From Micromonospora musae (GTDB lineage: Bacteria > Actinomycetota > Actinomycetes > Mycobacteriales > Micromonosporaceae), in NCBI RefSeq assembly GCF_003626635.1, contig NZ_RAZT01000007.1, forward strand, positions 186,001 to 250,000: a stretch of DNA of 64,000 nucleotides. The letters are read 5' to 3'. Within the stretch, counting starts at the first letter, position 1. Each line of letters begins with the position of its first letter. The notes under the pieces were generated by a model. It saw nothing but the letters and a program-made list of their open reading frames with translations. It ran no database searches and was not told the DNA's origin. A program made the position numbers and the translations under genes. Shown here piece by piece: positions 57,582 through 64,000 of the stretch.

Positions 57582-58031
57582 GTGACGGAGCGGACGGTGA
57601 CGGCGAAACGCGTGCCACCGGCGCAGCTGGCCCCTCAGCTGCGTGATGCGATCACTCGACTCAACCGGCGGGTCCGACAGGCCCGGCCGGTCGGAGACCT
57701 GACGATCACCCAGCTCAGCGCACTCACCAGCCTCGGCTTGGCGGGCGCGCTGACACCTCGGGAACTGGCCGACGTCGAGCGGGTACAACCGCCGACGATG
57801 ACCCGGATCGTCGCGAAGTTGGAGGAGCGCGGCCTCGTGCAGCGCACCCCCCATCCGACCGACGGACGCCAGGTGATCCTCTCGTCGACCGAGGGAGGGC
57901 GGGCGGTGCTCGAGCAGTTCGAGCGCGCTCGCAACGAGTGGCTGGCCAACCAGCTGGCCGAACTCAGCGAGGCCGATCGGGAGACGCTGCGGAGAGCCGC
58001 CGAGCTTCTGCAGCAGATCGCACGCGCCTGA
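57582..58031 (+). CDS. MarR-family transcriptional regulator
   Basis: A 149-residue MarR dimer. The winged helix lies at residues 45-105: TITQLSALTSLGLAGALTPR, then ELADVERVQPPTMTRIVAKL (recognition helix) and ERGLVQRTPHPTDGRQVILS (wing with conserved D-x-R). It resembles mycobacterial Rv0880. GTG 57582 lacks a Shine-Dalgarno and is probably leaderless. The MFS gene follows after 75 bp on the same strand and is the likely target. Confidence 0.9.
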   Translation: MTERTVTAKRVPPAQLAPQLRDAITRLNRRVRQARPVGDLTITQLSALTSLGLAGALTPRELADVERVQPPTMTRIVAKLEERGLVQRTPHPTDGRQVILSSTEGGRAVLEQFERARNEWLANQLAELSEADRETLRRAAELLQQIARA

Positions 58032-58106
58032 CTCACGCGCCCGTACCGCCGGGTCCGCGCCGTCCGCTGTGGATGACGCGTACGACCTGAGGAGGCGCAA
58101 CCAAGA

Positions 58107-59390
58107 GTGCAGGCCCGGCTGAGCACCATGTTCCAGTCCCTAACGGTTCGCAACTACCGGCTCTTCGCCACCGGACAGCTGATCAAACTGCTCGGCGTCT
58201 GGATGATGTACATCGCCCAGGACTGGCTCGTCCTCGACCTCTCCGGGAACTCCGCGACCGCGCTCGGCGTGGTCACGGCCCTCCAGTTCACTCCGGTGCT
58301 CCTGCTCACCCTCCTCTCCGGCCGCCTCGCCGACCGGTACGACAAGCGCATCCTGCTCTTCGTCGCCAACACCTTCTGGACGGTGCTGGCGCTCGGCATG
58401 AGCGTGCTGGTCCTCACCGGCCTGGCCCAGCTCTGGCACGTCTTCGCCTTCGCCCTCCTGCTCGGCGTCGCCAACGCGGTCGAGACCCCCGTCCGGCAGT
58501 CCTTCGTCTCCGAGCTGGTCGGCGTCTCGCTGCTGCCGAACGCCCTCTCGCTCAACGCCGCCGTCTTCAACTCCGCGCGGATCATCGGCCCGGCCATCGC
58601 CGGCGTGGCCATCGCCCTCTTCGACGTCGGGCCGGTCTTCCTCATCACCGCGGTCAGCTCGATCGCGCCGCTGGTGAACGTGGTGCGGATGCGTACGTCC
58701 GAGCTCTACCGGGACGCCCTGCCGCCGCGCGACGAACGCGCCGAGGCCCGCGTGATCGACGGCTTGCGGTACGTCTGGCACCGCTCCGACCTGCTGCTCC
58801 CGATGGTCGTCATGTCGGTGATCGGCATGTCGTTGTTCAACTTCCAGCTCACCCTGGCGGCGCTCGCCAAGACCGTGTTCCACACCGGGGCCGCCTCGTT
58901 CGGCCTCTTCACCACCGCGCTGGCGGTCGGCGCGCTCGGTGGGGCGCTCGCCGGCACCGGGCGGCGCAGCCGGCCGTCCGTCTGGCTGGTGCTCGGCGCC
59001 GCCATCGCCTGCGCGAGCTTCGGCACGCTGGTCGGCCTCGCCCAGGCGTACTGGCTGGTGACCGTACTGCTGGTGCCGACCGGCTTCTTCATGGTCTTCT
59101 TCGCCCAGGCCGCCAACCAGCGGGTGCAGCTCGGAGTGGACGCCGCCTTCCGGGGCCGGGTCATGGCCCTCTGGGTGCTGGTCTTCCTCGGCACCAACCC
59201 GGTCGGCGCGCCGTTGATCGGTTGGGTCGCGGAGACCTTCGGCGCCGGGGCCGCCATCTGGATCGGCGCACTGATCTCGCTGGTCACCGCCCTGCTGGCG
59301 CTGGCCTGGCAGCTGCGCCGCTCCGGGGCCCGGCTCCGGTTCCGGGTGCTGCCGCTGCCCCGCTTCTACGTGACGCAGACGGAGAGCTGA
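58107..59390 (+). CDS. MFS efflux transporter (MFS_3/EntS-like)
   Basis: A 427-residue, 12-TM exporter. FQSLTVRNYRLFATGQLIKL is typical of the MFS_3 group. LLSGRLADRYDKR is the loop 2-3 motif, and NAVFNSARIIGPAIAGVAIA, with the reading R-I-I-G-P-A-I-A-G, is the antiporter motif. GTG 58107 lies ten bases after AGGAGG; ATG 58128 is an alternative. Probably expelled compounds are sensed by the upstream MarR. Substrate unknown. Confidence 0.88.
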   Translation: MQARLSTMFQSLTVRNYRLFATGQLIKLLGVWMMYIAQDWLVLDLSGNSATALGVVTALQFTPVLLLTLLSGRLADRYDKRILLFVANTFWTVLALGMSVLVLTGLAQLWHVFAFALLLGVANAVETPVRQSFVSELVGVSLLPNALSLNAAVFNSARIIGPAIAGVAIALFDVGPVFLITAVSSIAPLVNVVRMRTSELYRDALPPRDERAEARVIDGLRYVWHRSDLLLPMVVMSVIGMSLFNFQLTLAALAKTVFHTGAASFGLFTTALAVGALGGALAGTGRRSRPSVWLVLGAAIACASFGTLVGLAQAYWLVTVLLVPTGFFMVFFAQAANQRVQLGVDAAFRGRVMALWVLVFLGTNPVGAPLIGWVAETFGAGAAIWIGALISLVTALLALAWQLRRSGARLRFRVLPLPRFYVTQTES

Positions 59391-59396
59391 GCCGCG

Positions 59397-59436
59397 AGGG
59401 GCCCCTGTTGCCGGATCCGGCGCAGGGGCTCCTTTC
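59397..59436 (+). terminator. Intrinsic terminator with T-run
   Basis: AGGGGCCCCTG (59397-59407) pairs with CAGGGGCTCCT (59423-59433), one mismatch, with an inner GCCGGATCCGGC stem and TTT following. It lies six bases after the MFS stop. Confidence 0.8.
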
Positions 59437-59527
59437 TCCGCGGCCGGGCGAAGCATCCCGATGCGCGGATGGCGCGGATGCCGCCATTCCGGTGGCGGAG
59501 CGGCATCGCGGAGCTTAGCGTCGATGC

Positions 59528-60040
59528 GTGGAGGTCGGACGTGCACTGCTGCTCGCCCTGGCGTTCGTCGCCGTGGCGAGCCTGCCGGCGGTGATCGCCC
59601 TGCTCTTCTGCGCCGACGAGATCATCGACCGGGTGGCCTGCGGCTGGGCGGAGTGGCGTGAGCGCCGACGGGAACGGCGCGTCATCGCCCGGCTCGATCG
59701 GGCCGTCGAGGCCGACGCGTTGACCCGGAACATCGACCTGTCCGAGTTCGACCGGGAGGACCGGCGCCCGCTGGAGCAGCTCGCCAACGACCTGCGCCGG
59801 CTGGGCGGCCAGCGGCTCGGTGGTCACGGCCGGCCGATGGTCTGGCACGACTCGGTGCTCCAGGCGTACGACGACCGGCTGCGCCTGGCCTGCCGCGCCC
59901 TCGGCATCACCGAACACCTGAGCGAGCTCGACGGCGTCGACCAGGAGATCGAGCGGGTCCGGGTGGAGGGGGTGCTGCACGCCGCCGGGCTGACCCTGCC
60001 CGCCGCGAGGGGTGTGGGTCGCCGCCAGCAGCACCGGTGA
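59528..60040 (+). CDS. Single-TM conserved hypothetical protein
   Basis: A 170-residue protein with one N-terminal membrane helix (ALLLALAFVAVASLPAVIAL) and a long charged helical cytosolic part (WAEWRERRRERRVIARLDRA). A compact C-terminal region follows (WHDSVLQAYDDRLRLACRAL, HLSELDGVDQEIERVRVE). I do not recognise the family, although it looks conserved. GTG 59528. The 3' end lies 14 bp before the chosen thpR start, so they are probably co-transcribed. Confidence 0.65.
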   Translation: MEVGRALLLALAFVAVASLPAVIALLFCADEIIDRVACGWAEWRERRRERRVIARLDRAVEADALTRNIDLSEFDREDRRPLEQLANDLRRLGGQRLGGHGRPMVWHDSVLQAYDDRLRLACRALGITEHLSELDGVDQEIERVRVEGVLHAAGLTLPAARGVGRRQQHR

Positions 60041-60053
60041 GGACGTACGCCGG

Positions 60054-60632
60054 TTGAGGCTCTTCGTCGCGGTCAACCCGCCGGCGGACGTGGTCGCCGA
60101 CCTGACCACGCAGGTCTCCCGACTCCGGGTCGCGGCAGCGGCCGCCGCCGGCACCAACGTACGGCTGGCCGACCCGGCGCACGCCCACCTCACGCTCGCC
60201 TTCCTCGGTGAGGTCGAGGAGGCCCGGCTGGTCGAGGTGGAGAGCGCCCTCGGGCTCGCCGCCCAGTGGTTCCGCGAGTCCCGGGACACCGCGCCCCGGC
60301 TGCGGCTGGGCGGAGGTGGCCGGTTCGGCGCGAACCGGTTCACGATCCTCTGGGTGGACGTACGGGGTGAGGTCGAGGCCCTCGCCACCCTGGCCCGGCT
60401 GATCCGCTCCCGACTGCGCAGCGCCCGCCTGCCCCACGACGAGAAACCCTTCCGTCCGCACCTCACCATCGCCCGGCCCGGTGACCGGGTGGACGAGTCG
60501 GACGTCGAGGCGGACCGGATCGCCCTCGACGGCTACCAGGGGCCGGAGTGGCCGGCGCACGAGCTGGTGCTGACGCGCAGCCACCCCGGGCCCCGGCCAC
60601 GGTACGACCGGGTCGCCGCCTGGCCGCTGTGA
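60054..60632 (+). CDS. thpR: RNA 2',3'-cyclic phosphodiesterase (ThpR/2H family)
   Basis: A 192-residue 2H phosphoesterase that opens 2',3'-cyclic phosphate ends on RNA. Both catalytic HxTx motifs are present: HLTLAFLG near residue 45 and HLTIARPG near residue 136. RLFVAVNPPADVVADLTTQV is the usual N-terminus. TTG 60054 fits the family start and lies after GTGAGGACG; a GTG at 60012 would add 14 residues and overlap the previous gene. Confidence 0.85.
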   Translation: MRLFVAVNPPADVVADLTTQVSRLRVAAAAAAGTNVRLADPAHAHLTLAFLGEVEEARLVEVESALGLAAQWFRESRDTAPRLRLGGGGRFGANRFTILWVDVRGEVEALATLARLIRSRLRSARLPHDEKPFRPHLTIARPGDRVDESDVEADRIALDGYQGPEWPAHELVLTRSHPGPRPRYDRVAAWPL

Positions 60633-60657
60633 CCGGGTGTTCCCGGATGTGTCGATC

Positions 60658-61656
60658 TCAGCCCTTGCGCGTGCCCTCGTAGAGGTCGAAGTAGATCCCG
60701 TCGAGCTCGTCGGCCCGGCCGCCCAGCCCGTCGGGCTCGACGACGTCGTGCCCGATACCCAGCTCCGCGGGCAACTCGTGCACGACGAGTGTGCGGTTGC
60801 TGGACGTGGCGAGACGCCGGGGGACGGCCACCGCCTCCTGGCGATCGATGAAGTCGTCGTTCGCCGACGTCACGACGGCCACGCTCGCCAGCTGCGGGTT
60901 CCGGTGGTCCAGGTCGAGGTTGCGCGCGATGCGCAGGTACTGGGAGAGCGCGGCGAACGAGAAACCGGCCGAGTTGACCTTGTCCGGGAGGAGGTGGAAG
61001 CCGAAGAGCACGATCGTCGGCTTCACCACGAAGCCCGGCGCCTGGGCGCTGTTCGGCTTGTAGAAGGGCGAGAGCAGCAGGAGGTGGCGTACCGCGTCGG
61101 GTCGGCGGTCCGCCAGCCAGGTGGCGAGCACCCCGCCTCCGGAGATGCCCACCACGCCGACCTCGTCGCCGAGCCCGGTGGCCAGATTCAGCGCGTCGTC
61201 GGCGTAGCTCACCAGCTCGCCGGCTTCGAGCTTCGCGTGCGCCAGCTCGTCGGTGACCCCGTGGCGGGGCGCCCGAGGCACCCAGACGTTGTAGCCCTCG
61301 TCGAAGTAGCGCTTCGCGAGGCTCGCGTACTGCTTCGGGCAGTCGGTGTATCCGTGCAGCAGCAGGACGGCCTTGGTCGTCTTGGCACCGTGTGACATCA
61401 CCACGCTGCGGCACTCGGGGCGTACCGCCGGGTCTGCGGTCTCGGCGGCGACGACCTGTTGGGCCTGGCCGACGGCGGCGTCGAAGGTGAAGGTCTTGGG
61501 GGTGGCGCGCTGGAGGTCGCTCCCACCCAGGGGCCAGGCGTAGAGGACGGCCACCGCCAGGAGAACGAGCGCGAGCAGCGCGCTGAGGGTGATGCCGATC
61601 CGGCCGAGGGCCGTTCGCCGGGCCGGACTGTTCTGCTGTGCCACTTCGAGGCTCAA
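60658..61656 (-). CDS. Membrane-anchored alpha/beta hydrolase
   Basis: A 332-residue serine hydrolase. An N-terminal TM helix (IGITLSALLALVLLAVAVLY) anchors it, with the catalytic domain outside. KAVLLLHGYTDCPKQYASLA is the oxyanion strand-loop. VGISGGGVLATWLADR holds the nucleophile Ser in GISGG. SANDDFIDRQEAV supplies Asp, and the His is probably in IGHDVVEPD. It resembles carboxylesterases and lipases. Start TTG 61656; GTG 61644 is an alternative. Confidence 0.82.
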   Translation of the reverse strand: MSLEVAQQNSPARRTALGRIGITLSALLALVLLAVAVLYAWPLGGSDLQRATPKTFTFDAAVGQAQQVVAAETADPAVRPECRSVVMSHGAKTTKAVLLLHGYTDCPKQYASLAKRYFDEGYNVWVPRAPRHGVTDELAHAKLEAGELVSYADDALNLATGLGDEVGVVGISGGGVLATWLADRRPDAVRHLLLLSPFYKPNSAQAPGFVVKPTIVLFGFHLLPDKVNSAGFSFAALSQYLRIARNLDLDHRNPQLASVAVVTSANDDFIDRQEAVAVPRRLATSSNRTLVVHELPAELGIGHDVVEPDGLGGRADELDGIYFDLYEGTRKG

Positions 61657-61748
61657 GCTGCGTGCCTTCCACGTGAGGGGACTACGTGGACACGCGTCTG
61701 CTCCGCCCGCGGTTCGGGCGATCTACTGTGGGCTGACTCTCCTTCGGG

Positions 61749-61780
61749 TCGGAAGGCGGGCGAATCCGCCCGCCTTCCGA
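61749..61780 (-). terminator. Strong hairpin terminator of sepH
   Basis: TCGGAAGGCGGGCG (61749-61762) and CGCCCGCCTTCCGA (61767-61780): perfect 14-bp arms, loop AATC, eight bases past the sepH stop. Confidence 0.88.
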
Positions 61781-61787
61781 GGGCGCG

Positions 61788-62864
61788 CTAGGAGGACTCG
61801 CGGGCCGCCGGGCCGCTGCCGAAGAGCACGTCGTCCCAGCTCGGCAGGCGCTTGCGCGGCTTGCCCGAGCTGTCGGTGGACTCACCGCCCGCGGCGGCCG
61901 CCGCTCCGGTCCGGCGGGGCCGCAGCACCGCCAGCGACGGCACGGCCGGCACCTCCTTGGGCGCGTCCGAGTCGTCGTCGAAGGCGGAACCGGGCCCGCC
62001 GCCGAGCAGCGACGCGGCACCGCCCGCGACGGCCCGCTGCCGGGGTGCGTCGGACCCCGCGAGGGCCGCGGGGGTACGCGGCTCCAGGCCTCGGCCGGAC
62101 GACCCGCCCAGCGGACGGTCGAGGGAGGCGAGCAGCGCGTCCCGACCGGCCCGGATCGGGTCCCGACCGGGGCGAGGGTGCTCGGCGGGAGCCGGCAGGC
62201 CGTGCCCGCCCCGACTCGGCTCGCTCCGGGCCGGCCCGGGCAGGGCGTGCCCGCCCCGCTCCGGCGGCTCCTGACCGAGGATCGGCGTGGGCCGCTCGGC
62301 GCAGAGATACTGCGCCATGTCGTCGTGCGGGGCGACCGACTGCCGGGTCTTCTCGAGAACCCAGATCGCCTGCGCGGTGGCCTTGCCGGACGGCCAGGTG
62401 GCGATGATCCGCCAGGTGCCGTCGTCGCGCCGGTAAGCGTCCCAGGAGATCTTCTCGGTGTCGATGCCGTGCTGGGCCAGCCGGCCGTTGACCACTTCGG
62501 CGAGCGGCGTCGGCTTGTCGGCGCCCTTGAGCCGGGTGCGCCGAGCGTGCTGGGCGAGCATCGCCCGCTCCTGCAGCACCGGGCCGGCGTAGCGCAGCAC
62601 CCGGTCGACCGGCACTCCGGCGATCCGGGCGACGTCCTCGGCGGACTCGCCGGAGCGGATGCGGGCCTGAATGTCGCGTGGGGACAGGGACGGGACGGGA
62701 TCGGCGGTCGTGGCCGCCACGGCGAGCGGCGGGGCGCCCGGTTCGGCGTGCATCGCCGAACTCACCCGCTCGTCGATGGGCAGCGCGAGCAGTCGCCCGA
62801 CCTCGTCGGCGAGCACCAGAGCCTGGCCGTCCTCGGAAAGGGCGACGAAGCGTACTGGGCGCAT
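61788..62864 (-). CDS. sepH: SepH, FtsZ-regulating cell-division protein (DUF3071)
   Basis: A 358-residue actinobacterial division protein that binds FtsZ and promotes its assembly (shown for Streptomyces and mycobacterial homologues). Residues about 1-110 start MRPVRFVALSEDGQALVLAD and include a helix-turn-helix-like segment (LSPRDIQARIRSGESAEDVA, RIAGVPVDRVLRYAGPV) needed for FtsZ binding. A long disordered Gly/Pro/Arg-rich linker follows to about residue 330. The conserved C-terminus is KRLPSWDDVLFG. ATG 62864 has GGAGG seven bases upstream. Next to serC, as in other actinobacteria. Confidence 0.93.
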   Translation of the reverse strand: MRPVRFVALSEDGQALVLADEVGRLLALPIDERVSSAMHAEPGAPPLAVAATTADPVPSLSPRDIQARIRSGESAEDVARIAGVPVDRVLRYAGPVLQERAMLAQHARRTRLKGADKPTPLAEVVNGRLAQHGIDTEKISWDAYRRDDGTWRIIATWPSGKATAQAIWVLEKTRQSVAPHDDMAQYLCAERPTPILGQEPPERGGHALPGPARSEPSRGGHGLPAPAEHPRPGRDPIRAGRDALLASLDRPLGGSSGRGLEPRTPAALAGSDAPRQRAVAGGAASLLGGGPGSAFDDDSDAPKEVPAVPSLAVLRPRRTGAAAAAGGESTDSSGKPRKRLPSWDDVLFGSGPAARESS

Positions 62865-63002
62865 TACGTTGCCTCCGTCCCGCTTCGTTGGCCCACGCCA
62901 CGAGTCAGCCACCCGGGCGTCTCGCACCACCGTACGCTCATCTGCCCTGAGGTGGGGGATGCGACACCCGCATGTTGTGGGTGAGCTGCAGCGATGATCA
63001 CG

Positions 63003-63037
63003 GTGGGTGGCCGGCGCTCGGCGCGTCGACCACCCAC
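63003..63037 (-). terminator. Hairpin after serC
   Basis: GTGGGTGG (63003-63010) and CCACCCAC (63030-63037) around a GC-rich loop, just downstream of the serC stop on the minus strand. Confidence 0.55.
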
Positions 63038-63048
63038 TGTCATCTGGA

Positions 63049-64000
<952 letters not shown>

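Overview
The window is very GC-rich actinobacterial chromosome. Gene content (futalosine-pathway menaquinone genes, Ku with split LigD, SepH, an F420/FMN PPOX protein, many GTG/TTG starts and probable leaderless starts) points to Micromonosporaceae, probably Micromonospora or a close relative. This is inferred from recognised families, not from a database search. No rRNA, tRNA, CRISPR array, intact insertion sequence or prophage was seen. 59 protein genes and two short upstream reading frames are annotated. One gene is cut by each window edge.

Region by region. (1) 1-8.3 kb: a cut, lower-GC two-TM protein gene at the left edge, then a HAD phosphatase, an FAD hydroxylase, an LtrA-like membrane protein, an LppX-like lipoprotein, a small monooxygenase, an ArsR/MFS pair with a 32-bp palindromic operator, and a PPOX flavoprotein. 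(2) 8.3-13 kb: a duplicated leader with ATGA-chained mini-ORFs ahead of hsp20, then a heptose/glycosyl-transfer group (GT9, GT2, HldE-like fusion). (3) 13-22 kb: DJ-1/PfpI protein, DHA2 efflux pump, Nudix enzyme, acyl-CoA ligase, quinone-reductase-like enzyme, HAD phosphatase, SCO6745-like protein, FKBP isomerase, PPOX protein. (4) 22-25.2 kb: a complete bacterial NHEJ set, with Ku divergent from separate ligase and polymerase genes. (5) 25.2-36.6 kb: two ECF sigma cassettes, each followed by a one-TM partner; a serine hydrolase with a 16-residue tandem repeat; an acetyltransferase; a phytase-like secreted protein; a TIGR03089 protein; and a patatin-like lipase flanked by two copies of a palindromic repeat. 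(6) 37-43.4 kb: a Tat-type amidase coupled to a 57-residue protein, a secreted M43-type zinc protease, and a 968-residue secreted protein with seven Ig-like repeats.

(7) 43.4-64 kb is a conserved actinobacterial housekeeping block. It holds XPB helicase, L,D-transpeptidase, a helicase-associated/WYL-like protein, a cold-shock protein, mqnD, an XRE-GNAT fusion, mqnB coupled to an MFS protein, a DUF3027 protein, a DUF2530 protein, a purine permease, MarR/MFS, ThpR, a lipase-like hydrolase, sepH and serC (cut by the right edge). From memory, the same families sit around Rv0861c-Rv0884c in Mycobacterium tuberculosis.

No single clearly new multi-gene system is proven. The best candidates for new biology are the coupled mini-ORF leader of hsp20, the 57-residue amidase-coupled protein, the serine hydrolase repeat domain, the repeat-flanked patatin gene, the phased DnaA-box-like cluster, and the Gram-positive heptose genes with unusual insertions.
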